From Trichostrongylus colubriformis (Eukaryota > Nematoda > Chromadorea > Rhabditida > Trichostrongylidae), in contig OZ022261.1 in the NCBI GenBank assembly GCA_963978905.1, forward strand, positions 34,208,102-34,272,101: DNA of 64,000 bases, given 5' to 3'. Position 1 is the stretch's first letter. Every line of letters begins with the position of its first letter. Below, in pieces: positions 45,919 to 57,311 of the stretch. The notes below the pieces were generated by a model. That model had not been told where the DNA came from and made no database searches. It saw only the letters and a list, made by a program, of their open reading frames with translations. A program made the position numbers and the translations under genes.

Positions 45919-48253
45919 ATAGGTCTCTCAGCCACTCACGTTTGAATACTTCCACAGTTCTAAGCTGTGGTTAAATGCGTGGCGTATAGCGGAGAGGTAA
46001 GGTTATAACGCCGATACGACAGCGTTTTAGCCGCCGAACATGCGTATCTGATTTAACGTGCACTAACTTGATGAGACTTCTGAGAGAATTTGTTAATAGC
46101 AACTTCTCTCGTTATTCTACATACATTTCATACGAGAGCTACATCTAGTATGATTTCCAACCTAGGACAAGCTTAGCGTCAAAAATTTTGTGAAACACGC
46201 CCACTCCCCCACTGTCGTTGGTTTATTCCCAAGATATCGCCCTAAAAAAGGTAATACAGAGTTTGCATTGGAGTGCGTCCTTTTTCAAAATTGAATATTG
46301 TTTCGGTGGAGCATCCCACATCCCTGTTTGAACTGGATCTCGTAGTAGTACTGCTTCAGCAGCTGTTGTTCTTGCAGTGAGGACATGCATCTCGAACGCC
46401 AACTGTGGGGTTGTTCCCATCGGCTCGGCACATTAGCCATCTGGACCAACGTCGGATGTTCCGAGTGAAGTGCATAATTCTTCAGTGCCCTAAACCGAAT
46501 CATATCTTAATTATCTACTTTGCTGTTTGAGGGCCTATGTATGCGCCCTAGTCCCTTGACCAAATATTGTGTAACACAAGACGGCAGTGAGTACGGTGAT
46601 TTGAGTATTCGGTAAGGGGAAATAGGAGCCTCAAGTGAAACTCAATGGTCTGGCATTTTATTGCAAGCAACTTCACAAGCCCTTTGCATTTAATCTATCT
46701 TCTCCGCGTCTTGGATAAACCTTCTAACCGAGCGAGTCATGTACCATGTGTGGAACCACAGCAGCACATTTCAGATTCTGAGAGGCTCCGCTTCATAAGC
46801 TGATGATGCAGTTCAGCTAAACTGCTGGGTGAAGTATAGCACCATTACCTAGGTTTTAGCTATTTCAGTTTGCTCCCTTTCCACATTCGCACCTTTTAGT
46901 TTCATTTTCCATTAAAACAACTTATTCCACTCACAGACTCTGGCAATAGACCATCTGAAGTGGGTTTTTAACTTTGAAGTTTTTTTACTTCGTGTCTGTT
47001 GTTTTCTGTTTCTTCCTTTTGATTATCGTTTTGTTTTCTTACTCGTCTTGAATTTCAGGTGTATGGATAGTCTTTTGTTTTTTTTCAGGTGACGGAGCAG
47101 AATTGTGGCTGATTTCATAAAATTGGCCGTTGTTAGTGAAAGTTCTATTAACATGCTCCCTTAGGGATGTACCATTTTCTATGTCGTTTTTTGATAGCAC
47201 CGATTTTATCTCATTTTTGTTCTTTGGAGAATGAACAATAAAGTATGAGAGCCCTGGTCACGCCCGTGGCGCCGAGCATCACGGCTACCCAGCCGGCTAC
47301 ACTGCGTCGCACCGGGGCACCGGGATGCAACACTTCAGGGTTAGATACGGAGGCTAAGGTGTGATTTTCAACGCAGTTTCGCTACAGCAGACCATCTCTG
47401 TGGAACGTATTCGCTCAATTGCAGCAAACATGTGTTTCGGGCCCTGATTACCCTGACTACCCATATCGATGTCATTAAGTGGGATACTGCAAGCAAATTT
47501 CCAAGTATTGTTTCAATGTGAAGAAGAAGAAAAAGAAAGAAGAGAAAGAAGAATCGCCTATCTGTGCCTGTGAAGTGAACCACAGAAAACAATATCTTAA
47601 TTTGCCATAGCATTTCCACAAGTACCATTGTAGAGGAGCTTATATTTAATGAAAGAGCTTGACAGTGGTTAATGATAACACAAACAGTTATAAGTGGAAA
47701 ATGAATAACACTTTTCAGAAATATTGAACTGGAATCAAATGAAGCGAGTTACAAATATTTACCCAACAAGATTTCTTTTTTACTATTCAATCTCTAACTA
47801 TCACATTATAGCTGCATATAGGAGATCATTCCCATAATGAAGCATAAAAACACTTGAATAATGACATGACTGAGTAATGTGCAAAAACAACAATGTATAC
47901 AATGAAAAGAAATGATAAGCATACTACTAGATTGATTTGCAAACAGAGTGGCTAAAGTTATTCATATGGCTGGTGTTACGGTATGCAGAGGATTACTACG
48001 ATCGTCTTTGTAGTTGTATAAGATGCACATCTGGAAGGGTATTCGCTACCTCTTGATTGGTAATGGTCACCAACGGTAGTTGTTACCACACCCTTACCGT
48101 GCGAAGGGGCGTTTGTGGCACAGCCTCAATGCTCCCTTAACAGTGATGATCTATGAAATCCCTCTTGAGGGCGACGTGTAATGTGCCTTTGGATCAAATT
48201 GTCTCTTCTTTCCTTGAGTTTGTAATGCGCACATCGCGATAGCGGTGTCTTCT
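45919..48253. other. Gene-free stretch
   Basis: No gene supported. Around 47265-47385 a GC-rich block with GGGTTAGATACGGAGG...TTTCGCTACAGC loosely resembles 32330-32450 (GGATTAGATCCCCAGA...TTTCGCTACAAATC), perhaps a short interspersed repeat. Confidence 0.35.
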
Positions 48254-48254
48254 A

Positions 48255-48429
48255 AGGCCGCGTTCATACTCAGCGGCGGCGGGCGTGGCTGCGTTCACAG
48301 GCGGCAAGGCAGACCGGCACGAGGAAGGTGCAGAGACGACGCAGGCAACGAGGGAGGGTGGCATAGGCGGAGACGTAGAGACACGCAGCCACGCCCTGCC
48401 GCCAGCACCGCAGAGTATAAATGCAGCCT
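48255..48429. mobile_element. GGCCGC-family MITE, copy 2
   Basis: 175 bp with ends AGGCCGCGTTCATACTC and GAGTATAAATGCAGCCT and TA on each side (TAA/TTA outside). The terminal motif AGGCCGCnTTCATAC is shared with 10771-11125 and 57312-57739, but the interior (GTGGCTGCGTTCACAGGCGG ... CAGCCACGCCCTGCCGCC) is different. The frames across it are not genes. Confidence 0.75.
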
Positions 48430-49274
48430 TACCTCATTACGAGATCGATGTTACTCTCAAATGCGATGCGAATGTACTGTTGCCGTTTCTTCCTTCACAG
48501 TTTATGACGGATGGTGGTATATATGTCCGATCAAACTCACAGTTCCCAGAACCTTCTAGAAAATGATTTACTACGACAGAACTCCTCACGGGTTTCACAA
48601 ATCTTCCAGAAACGCTGAAAGGATCACTGGCATTCCACTGGATACCATAAGGGAATGTTGTTTGAGAGAGGTCAATTGAGTCGACATTAACTGATTTGAA
48701 GGCAGTGAGTACGACAAATTGTTTTTGCGATCATGCCAAATATGACTAGTTGCGAGGGAACGCGAGTACAGATGAGGGCAATCTGCACCGTTTCGCAGGA
48801 AGGGAGGATTAGAGTTTGTATCGGAAGGCAAGATTATGAGTTATGAACCCACCACAACAGTCTACCGTACTACTCTGGGCGTGAAATGAATTGCAATGCC
48901 GCCGTTATCACATATATCACGCCAGAATTCCAAAGTGCGCTATTCGTTTCGCTGTTCGTGTTTTGCACCATATTGATATATTCTTCTGCCAAGGCGTATA
49001 TCCACTCATAGTACTCGCAAATGAAGATATACCTCCTGGCGCTAGATTGCGCTGATTTACCTGCAAGTGCTCACATTTGCCCTGCACAAGTCTGTGATGG
49101 AAAATGGATGGGTCCAACATCAAATCAAATCACAGGGAAAGAAGATAGGAAGAAAGATTTTGATGGAGAAAAACTAAGCAAACTCCATACAGACTCATAT
49201 TCACACACATGAGAGCTCAAGCAAAAGTGGTACAGCATAGAGGTTGAGAAGCCAGAGGCATTGCACTGCCGTCC
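48430..49274. other. Gene-free stretch
   Basis: A possible short terminal exon after TTCCTTCACAG at 48500 (YDGWWYICPIKLTVP, stop at about 48559) is too short to support. Nothing else. Confidence 0.3.
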
Positions 49275-50599
49275 CCCATCAGGTCATGGTGAGCTTTCTC
49301 AAAACGGTTTTTTGCATTTTATAGGGTCACATACATGAAGCAAAAAACCGGTCTCAAATTTGGCTAAATCTTTTTGGGGGCCCAGAAAATAGTTGATAGT
49401 TCGGTCCCCACTGAGGACGAATTTCTGCATTTTTCTAGTTTTCATCCATTTGTGCTCATGTAAGACCATACGTGCAAAATATGTGCAAAATTAATTTTTA
49501 TTCTACCAGGGAACCGTTATCTCCACTATTTTTGCGTAATAAACGAATGATTGGTTTGGACCTGCCAACGCTAATAGCAGGGGAACTAGGCGTTTCCCTG
49601 CAAAGTACGTGTGACATTCATGCTCAGGGGGTCGAACTACCCTATATGACAAGTTTTCAGCCTATTCGTGATTTGGACCCAAACTCGGGAAATTGGGCGA
49701 CCAATAGTACTACTACTGCCATAGTAAGGAGTACTCAACGAAAGGAGCTCGCTGGTCGAGATAAGGAAATATTTGCTATCGTTTGCCATCGCATGGTGTT
49801 GCCAGGTGCAGTTCACTTGGAATGCGTTGTTTCTGCACATGCCCCACTGCATTTAATCGAGGCTGTAAGTTGTTCGTCTGTACAAACAGAGCAGTGACTG
49901 TGTGCCCATGTCCACCCCACTGTCTCGAGTTTGGGTCAAAATCTCAATTTGGATAGTATTCTGTATCTAGGGATAATTGAGTCTCCTGAGCACGATTATC
50001 GCACTAGTTTCGCAGGAAAACTCCTAGCACGCGTGCTAGGGGCGCCGAAGGGTCCAAACACTTGGACCATTGAAAGCTTGCAAATGAGGTCACTTCCGTG
50101 CACAAGCGACGAAATTGCTGTCATTTTGCATGCGCGCAAATAGTATAGCGCTAGACAAAGAAAATAAAGAAAATGCAAAAGCGAAGACGTTGAGGGGACT
50201 TGAACGAGAAGCAGCCCCACCACCACGCCAATACCAATCTATCCACCTATCCATTCGGCCATCCAACCAGTGCAAGCACCACAACCTGTGCATCCTCTAT
50301 CAGCTTTCTTTGATTGGTTTAGCTGTTACCATAAGTGCCTCTACATTTTTGAACCAGATCGCAGTGATTTAGGCGTAGGTTTGAAGACAGTCTTCTTATA
50401 TGCATATACTGAACGCCGCAGCTGGAAAGCATTGCAGCAAACTGGTCAAAATTGTTTCTCTCTAAGGGACTTTTGTCACTCATTTTCTGGGCCCCCCAAA
50501 ACCATTTAGCCGAATTTGAGACCGGTTTTTTGCTTCATGACCGTGACCCTATAAAATGCAAAAAACCGTTTTGAAAAAAGCTCACCATGACCTGATGGG
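49275..50599. mobile_element. Unclassified 1.3-kb element with ~110-bp inverted ends
   Basis: CCCATCAGGTCATGGTGAGC at 49275 is mirrored by GCTCACCATGACCTGATGGG ending at 50599. The inverted similarity runs on through AAAACGGTTTTTTGCATTTTATAGGGTCAC, CTTCATG/CATGAAGCAAAAAACCGGTCTCAAAT and TTTGGGGGGCCCAGAAAAT, about 110 bp. The target duplication is not clear. Inside is a plus-strand frame of 141 codons (49472-49897), hydrophilic, with no recognised domain; a stretch (LPTLIAGELGVSLQSTCD) has an ordered look. Tc1, mariner or MITE class cannot be assigned. Confidence 0.7.
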
Positions 50600-51721
50600 C
50601 CTCCCTTGTTAGCTTTTCCTCTCTTGCTGGACCACCTGAACCCTACATTTCGATTTTTTAATACTGATCAGTCGTGGGCAAAACTTGCCATGTGTTCTGC
50701 CATCAAAGCACATTTCACGTTAATCGTAAGCAGGGCATTTTTTGGAATATCAGTGGTAAGATAGCGTTGAGAGCCGTATATTCACCCCTTTGCACGTTGG
50801 GGGATGTGATCAGCCGTGACGACGGTCCAGAAGTCCGCTCCTTACGATAACATGACCTGCACTTTCGAGCTTTCGCTTTAAATTCCAGATTAATGGAGAG
50901 TTGAGGTATTCCAGAAATCACCGTAATAACTCAAAAACAATGCAAAGTATAAGGGTGGCAACAATATGAGTTGAAGAACTGAATGAGGAAATTAGACGGG
51001 CGTCTCTCCACTCATCCCAAGCCAGCTGATTCTGATTCGGCGAGGTCGGCTCCAGCTGATCGCATCTGATTTGACATAGAGCTTCGAGTCGTAGCCGCTC
51101 ACATAGGCACCTCGTCACAAGCGACTAAAATTACTGTGAGTTACGTTTTCACTTTGAGAAATGTAAGGAAAATCTGAAACATTTGCAAAACTATGGAAGA
51201 TGGTGTAGTGACAGGTGACGATGCTTCCACCAGGACCGTCCGGAGATCAAACCCTAACGATTCACGCTCATATAAACAAATCTCCTTCCCTCCGGATTCC
51301 GTGAATTGGCATTAGACTTAATGAGGGGATAAAGACGCTCACTTCTACATCGTTTGGACAGCGCAGTTACTGCGCACATTTCAACGGCATTTCGATTCTG
51401 AAAAAAAATAGAATGCGCGGCGCATACCACAGGATGTGGCCGACACTGATCATCCTTTTCTTTACCATTTCATCAAACAAATAAGAGTGTAATGAAGTGC
51501 GCTGTTGAGGTGTGATGAAGTGAGCTGTTTAGAAACTCCCGAATGATCCACACTGGATTGAGCAACCCTTGTAATCAAGCCAGAATAATACGTTACAATG
51601 TGATAAATTCAAATTTGAAGTGGAACTGAAATTACTGGTGGATTTATGTTTAATTCGAAAACAACTATGAATGTGTTCATATGGTCACTCCAACGAACCC
51701 CAGACTCTATGAACTTAGATA
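50600..51721. other. Gene-free stretch
   Basis: Nothing with splice borders or recognised domain was found. Confidence 0.4.
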
Positions 51722-51723
51722 TA

Positions 51724-53293
51724 CAGTGCTCTGCATAATTATACAGCCACCTATAAATTGTCCAAAAACTCTGTTCGCAGAGTGATTCAAAAAAGTCCTA
51801 AGTGAAAGATGTAGCCAGTGCGGACGCGCATTTGCGCATCCATACCAAATTTTAGCTAAGAAACATAGAAGATTCTTTTTTTAATTTGTTTCGAAAATGG
51901 CGCTTATACCATTCTGCAAAATTATACAGCCACTGAACAGACTGACGCACTCGTCAACCAAGAAACAACGAAAAAAGGAAAAATGCTGATTTTGCGATCA
52001 TTTAGTCTTCCATTACTTCGAATAGCCACAAATTTTGGTGATATGTGTCAATTTTAAGATTTTCAGAATGTTTTTAGACCACATGCTGCCACCCTTCGAT
52101 GACAACGTCTCTAAACTCCCTGACACCTTCCAATCGGTTTGAATCCTTTTCCCCATGAAACCCCAGATAATGTTTCATCATGTAAAGATCGGAGCCGTTC
52201 GTTATCCGGGTCAGAAGGTCCATCCGGTGACGGCTTCACCATGATCGAGTGTTCCAGTTGACATGGGATGGTCCACTAACTTACAAAAAACAAGATTTTA
52301 GTGAAGATTTCGAGACGCATGACAGTAGAAGGGTACGGCGCACAAAGGCTAGGTAATCGGATGGTTCATCCTTTCGAGAAGGAAACAAAAATTCGAATGA
52401 TTATTTGATCCCACACCCTGACACCTCCTTCTTTGAAGTTCTTCTTGAAAACTTGAGTTTGTCCCTTGTGCGATAGCGCCGGTAGCCGTCGGGGACGTCA
52501 TAGCCGAAACCTTTTTTCATTAGACAGAACAATCTGGAGAAAAAAACCAAAGGGGAAAGGTGTACAAACTTGAGGGAATTTTCGGACAATTTGTCATGGT
52601 GTGAGACCAAGTAATCATTCGAATTTTTGTTTCGTTCTTGAAAGAATGAACCATCCGATCACCAAGCCTTTGTGCGCCGTACCATTCTCCTGTCATGCGT
52701 CTAGAAATCTTCACCAAAATCTTGTTTCCATGTAAGTTAATGGACCATCCCGTGTCAGCTGGAACACTCGATCATGGTGAAGCCGTCACCGGATGGACCT
52801 TCTGACCCGGATAACGAACGGCTCCGATCTTTACATGATGAAACATTATCTGGGGTTTCATGGAGAAAAGGATTCAGACCGATTGGAAGGTGTCAGGGAG
52901 TTTAAAGACGTTGTCATCGAAGCGTGGCAGCATGTGGTCTAAAAACATTCTAAAATCTTAATATTGACCCATATCACCAAAATTTGTGGCTATTCGAAGC
53001 AATGGAAGACTAAATGATCACAGAATCAGCGTTTTTCCCTTTTTCGTTGTTTCTCGGTTGACGAGTGCGTCAGTCTGTTCAGTGGCTGTATAATTTTGCA
53101 GAATGGTATAAGCGGCATTTTCGAAACAAATTAAGAAAAGAATCTTCTATGTTTCTTGGCTAAAATTTGGTATGGATGCGCGAATGCGCGTCCGCACTGG
53201 CTACATCTTTCACTTAGAGACTTTTTTTGAATTACTCTGCGAACAGAGTTTTTAGACAATTTATAGGTGGCTGTATAATTAGGCAGAGCACTG
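51724..53293. mobile_element. 1.57-kb palindromic Tc1-like element
   Basis: Ends CAGTGCTCTGCATAATTATACAG and its inverse, with TA flanks (51722-51723, 53294-53295), as in Tc1-type elements. The inverted arms are not limited to the ends: 51724-52415 mirrors about 52597-53293, nearly 700 bp per arm with only scattered differences, around a 180 bp spacer. CAAAATTATACAGCCACTGA inside each arm (51920; inverse at 53080) repeats part of the terminal motif. It would fold into a long hairpin as RNA or single-stranded DNA. It cannot encode a whole transposase. Confidence 0.9.
52404..52535 (-). pseudogene. Tc1-like transposase relic at palindrome centre
   Basis: The minus-strand frame reads LFCLMKKGFGYDVPDGYRRYR, followed by KLKFSRR. 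Tc1-family DDE transposases carry, around the first catalytic aspartate, a block of the form FSDEK.F...GPDG.RRYW.......FSRR. The aspartate position here reads C-L-M-K, so it is lost. The fragment spans the unpaired centre and the inner edge of one arm. Confidence 0.6.
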
Positions 53294-53295
53294 TA

Positions 53296-53786
53296 CTTGA
53301 TGGATTTTCTTAAATTTTATCGGAGCGTCTTCATAATATAACACTGGCAAAAAGTGCATGTGAAATGATCGTTTAGAAGTCCAAAACTTTTCCGGCCCTG
53401 TTGTCGCCTTTCATCTCGTTCAAGAGCAAAGATGATGACAGGACAAAGTCAGTGAGTGCTCTAGCATATGAATAAGGATTGAAACGGCGATTACCGAAAA
53501 TTCTAGAAATAGCGAGAAACCATCGGAAATGGGGTGTGCTTCAAAACTGTCCTACTAGGTCAGGTCACGCAGCGATGCAGCGGCCGCTCCCTCCTCCTAC
53601 CGCTCCACAACGCAAAGCGGGACCAGAAAGGCACCGTGCCCGTGGTGACGCAATTCACGTGGCGTGTTGATATAGATGGATAGCCTTGAGCACACCGTTA
53701 AGTGAGAACTGGATGTTCTCCCACAGTAGGGACAAAGAAGTTGGGTTGTGCGCCGGCACGATAATCGCGCCACCATGAGCGATAAA
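53296..53786. other. Spacer between two transposons
   Basis: No feature supported. Confidence 0.4.
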
Positions 53787-53788
53787 TA

Positions 53789-54674
53789 TTAGGTTGTCCC
53801 AAAAGTCTTGTAGGATTTTTCCAAAAAAATCAATAACTCTTGTTTACTTCGAGACAGGTCTGGGCGGTTCAGGAATATGGTAGAACGTTCTCTAAGCTTT
53901 CTACTAATATATATATTAACCCATCAGATTCCGTGGAGAGGGCTACAGTGCCCATAGTCGATACCCACATAACACGTGGTGTCATCTACTATGAGTGGTC
54001 TTGCGGCATCAAAGCGACGGGAGCTTGCGACTCCATCAACGCTGCATTGGGCAAAGGATGTGAGAGCTACGAGACCGTGCGCCGCTCGCTCATCAGCTTC
54101 AGCAACGGCGAGATTGACATGAAGACAAACCACGCTTGGCTTGGGACTGAGCTGGTTCTGGGACGAGGAAGGAATGCTTTTCCGCGAGGTGCTGGTACAA
54201 GGTGAGACAGTCACCGCTGCCGTATGCACCACCAGCTCCAGCAGCTCGCCGTCGCTGTTCGAGAAAAGTGCCGGAAAAGGTCCGCGGTCACCCTTCTCCA
54301 TGACGACGCCCGCTCCCATTTCGCGAAAAGTACCCAGGCCAAGTTATAGGAGCTCGGCAGGGATGTGCTGCCCCACCCGCCATACTCTCCAGACATTGTC
54401 CCTTCTGGCTATCACCTTACCCATCCTCTCGAATCCTTCCTGGGCAAGAGAAAATTCGTTGATTATGACTTGCTTGCAAAGGCGATCGCTGACTTCTTCG
54501 ACTCTCAGAACCCAGAGTTCTGTGAGAAGGGAATCAACGATTTTCCTATAAAGTGGCAGAGGGTTGCCGATAACAATGGTCGATACGTTGTTGCCTAATT
54601 GTTATTTGTTGGACGAAAAAAAAATAAAAAGTGATGATCGAAAAAAATCCTACAAGACTTTCGGGACAACCTAA
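53789..54674 (+). mobile_element. Internally deleted mariner element
   Basis: 886 bp with inverted ends TTAGGTTGTCCCAAAAGTCTTGTAGG / CCTACAAGACTTTCGGGACAACCTAA and TA flanks (53787-53788, 54675-54676). Transposase pieces are on the plus strand. N-terminal helix-turn-helix: HITRGVIYYEW, ACDSINAALGKG, YETVRRSL (53840-54130). Then a jump to HDDARSHFAKS (about 54297), LPHPPYSPDIVPSGYH (about 54366) and INDFPIKWQRVADNNGRYV near the stop at 54598. The second and third catalytic aspartates (HDDAR, YSPD) remain; the first is missing, so about 0.4 kb is deleted. Ends differ from the pair at 2.9/8.8 kb, so this is a separate mariner lineage. Confidence 0.9.
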
Positions 54675-54689
54675 TACTTTGCGGCGCGC

Positions 54690-55220
54690 CGTACCTTAGA
54701 AGCCTTCTGGATCACGGCCAGGAGCCCTGAAATCAATAGAAAGGAGGAATGCATGGAAATCACTAAGGAGCTGGCGCATTCGAGGCCCTATGCGGGTTTG
54801 ATCTATTAAAAATCCCTCGTGGTTTTCTCTTTCACGGTGTCGGGGATTGGAACAATAATCAATAAGGGGGTTATACGAATTCCTATGGTGCACTTGGGCT
54901 CTTTGCCTCTGGAAAGGTTGAACTAGAGCAAACTCATTCAGGGGCTTCCTCAGGCAAGTGGTCTTGAGGTCTTTACCTATTTAAACCCCTCGTCTACCAC
55001 TATGGGGTGGCAGGTGGACCTCTACGGTCGACGGTCTCAAAGGTCAGTCAGTAATCCTCTAGGACATCGTTTCCCTTTTTATTAACTGTCATTTTTTCCT
55101 GTGAATTGAAATAGCATTTGGACAAATAGTTTTCATAAAGACTTCACTCTGCCAGACTCTGAAGAAGGCGGCGACGCCGAAACGTTAGTCGAAAATAAAA
55201 GTGATTAACAATTAGGTTGA
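54690..55220 (+). other. Possible Penelope-like 3' region with hammerhead-like motif
   Basis: At 55159-55186, CTGAAGAA then GGCG-GCGA-CGCC (a 4 bp stem with a GNRA-type loop) then GAAACGTTAG, followed by AAAATAAAAG. CUGANGA, stem II, GAAA is the hammerhead ribozyme core order; here one extra A precedes the stem. Stems I and III were not established. The preceding 450 bp has no recognised coding part; a short inverted pair around TTTAAACCCCTCGT is not convincing. Confidence 0.45.
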
Positions 55221-55429
55221 AGCTGAAACATCCGGACAACGATAAATACTTTGCTGGTCCCGCCGTGAACTGGGCGCGCGCTAAGAGGAGCGGTCGGCAC
55301 CGAATTCTGGCGCCCTAACACACACATAGAAGGTCGAAGACCTGCTTGGTCTGTATTACGCACCATGCAATCCTATTGGATGCCGCCCGTTCTTTAGGCC
55401 GCTTTATACCCAAAAAAGCCAGTCCCATT

Positions 55430-55650
55430 ACATATAAACGGCTAAGTGTGTCTGACCGGAAATTCATATCTCGCGTCGCAGCTAAGCTGGGTCCCTGAGG
55501 TTTACATATGATTTAGGGGGTGATAAGGGGACCTCAATGGTGAGGGAACGGAAGTGATGGCAACTGATAAGGGCTGACAAGGAGTCTTAAAAGACGAATG
55601 TCGGGAAATTCATATCTCGCGACGCAGCAAAGACGAGATCCTGAATTTCA
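55430..55650 (+). repeat. Diverged copy of the ~142-bp minisatellite unit
   Basis: Begins ACATATAAACGGCTAAGTGTGTCTG, like the lead-in at 1157, then AAATTCATATCTCGCGTCGCAG (55462 on), GGGGGTGATAAGGGGACCTCAATGGTGAGGGAACGGAAG, and a second unit start at 55605 (CATATCTCGCGACGCAG). About 1.3 units, clearly diverged from the array at 1.2-2.1 kb. Confidence 0.85.
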
Positions 55651-55655
55651 GATAT

Positions 55656-55874
55656 GACCAGCTGGGCTGGCGCACACTACTGGCGCGTCACTTGATCGAT
55701 ATCGATTGATGCAGAAGGACGAGATTGACGGGAGGGCTTTGTTCCCTTCCATTTTTGCGAATTCCTGGTTTCTGCAACTCGTTCGAATGATGATTCTGAC
55801 AGATCGATATCGATCAAGCCCTATTAGCATGATTCCATATGTGATACGCGACGTACTGCGCGCCAGCCCAGCTG
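55656..55874. repeat. Palindromic repeat, GACCAGCTGGGCTGGCGC ends
   Basis: GACCAGCTGGGCTGGCGCACACTACTGGCGCGTCACTTG at the left is approximately mirrored by GATACGCGACGTACTGCGCGCCAGCCCAGCTGG at the right, and ATCGATATCGATTGAT by ATCGATATCGATCAAG. It is a fold-back of about 215 bp inserted directly after the minisatellite copy. Confidence 0.65.
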
Positions 55875-56595
55875 GTGGCCTTTATATGCCAACTATTCAC
55901 AGTTGTAACTGGTGCTAGAAAGATAAAGGCCGAGCAGAGTGGGGAAACATTAAGGAATAGTCGAAGCAAAAAAAAATAAATGATTAGACTGATTTTCGCT
56001 CACATGATAGCAATGGGCATGATGAAGCGTGTATATTTCCGAAAGCGTCGATCGAACCACTAGACATTCACGCTCCCTATCAGTTTCTGAATATAGCAAC
56101 AGCCTTTTCGAGGTGTCCAGTTTGATTCTGAAATTCGTTTTAAACAGCACTCGAGCAAATTCAAAGCAGATGTTGCGTCGGTTTATTGCATCAAATCCTC
56201 ATTGAAGTTCATTTGTCCTTGCAACAACGAAGATCAACATGGAAAATGTGAAGATGTGCTTATTCAGTTTCAAATGTTGCGCTCATGAATGACCGCGGGT
56301 GTGCCTCCGTCTGTGGTGCAGGAGGAGCTGATGCGGCGCAGCGAAGTCGCAGAGGGGGAGACGCGCACGTCGGGAAAATTTCCCTGTCGGGAATCGAAGC
56401 ACAGAATAGCCACATCGACTCCGTATCGCCTGTGTTATATCTTGCCCCGCCCTCCACCGATTATTTTAATACAAAAACACTCTTTGCAAGTATAGCACTG
56501 AAAAGCACACCAGGCAAGTCATTACTCTGAATACGCTAGCCCGAGTAGGCTCAACTGCGTCATTGCAGCGGCACTTCAATGATATCATCGAGCAG

Positions 56596-56631
56596 TATCA
56601 TATCATATCATATCATATCATATCATATCAT
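56596..56631 (+). repeat. (TATCA)n microsatellite
   Basis: Seven TATCA units flanked on both sides by GATGATATCATCG palindromes (56577-56590, 56636-56650, 56652-56667). Confidence 0.9.
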
Positions 56632-57175
56632 ACTTCGATGATATCATCGCCTGATGATATCATCGAACAGTAACGTGGGCCATATGGTAATTGCGGCCCA
56701 TGGGCGATTTCGCGCGCCTTCATCTGCATTGGAGCATCGCTGCAGCGGTAACTGGGCAATTGTTTCTAGTTTCAAATGAATCATGCGCTGAATTTGCCGT
56801 TACATCACCTACGGCCTTCAGAAACCTCTGATAGACACAATTCACTTCTTTCACCGAACGCTGTTATATCCCTACGGTATTTTGTAAAATCGGCAGTGCA
56901 GGACAACAATTAACAGCAAATTTTTCCGTGCCTTTTATCGATGCAGAACTAATCGATGCGTGACGAGTAATTGGTGAGCGACAAGACACTCGAAAAGGGT
57001 CACCGCGAGCTACATGTGCGTTGCTGGTCCCGTTATAAATTACCCACGAGATAAGGGGAGCGGCCAACGCCTCATTGTGTGGCCTTGACCATTTTCTGTG
57101 TCTTGCCGCACTTAAAGGCACATTCCGCGCTCGCTGATGGGTGTAGTAACAATTGACTCTCCACTGGTTGTCGGG

Positions 57176-57233
57176 CCTGAGGGGGGAAGGCGGGGGGGGG
57201 AGGGGGTGGGGGAAGGAGGGGGGAGACGGATTG
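57176..57233 (+). other. G-rich tract, potential G-quadruplex
   Basis: Runs of 4 to 10 G with short A/C/T interruptions on the plus strand give more than four G-tracts within 50 bases. The frames across it (glycine or proline-rich) are artefacts. Confidence 0.7.
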
Positions 57234-57311
57234 ACCACGCTCCACTGCAGGCAATAGGGCGTGCAGAGACCGCCTCCCAGTCGCCGATAAGCAATGTAGA
57301 GTCAACTGTTA

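Larger units (their letters stand above)
55651..57175. other. Gene-free stretch
   Basis: A local inverted similarity exists between 55660-55720 and 55800-55870 (GCTGGGCTGGCGC...CGATATCGAT / GATATCGATC...GCGCCAGCCCAGCTGG). Overlapping frames at 56285-56530 carry no recognised domain. Confidence 0.45.

Noticed and set aside
48245..48566. Overlapping 93-104 codon plus-strand frames
   Set aside because: They begin inside the MITE at 48255-48429; a short Trp-containing tail after an acceptor at 48500 is too small to support alone.
54141..54551. 136-codon frame rich in serine
   Set aside because: It is an out-of-frame shadow of the mariner transposase relic.
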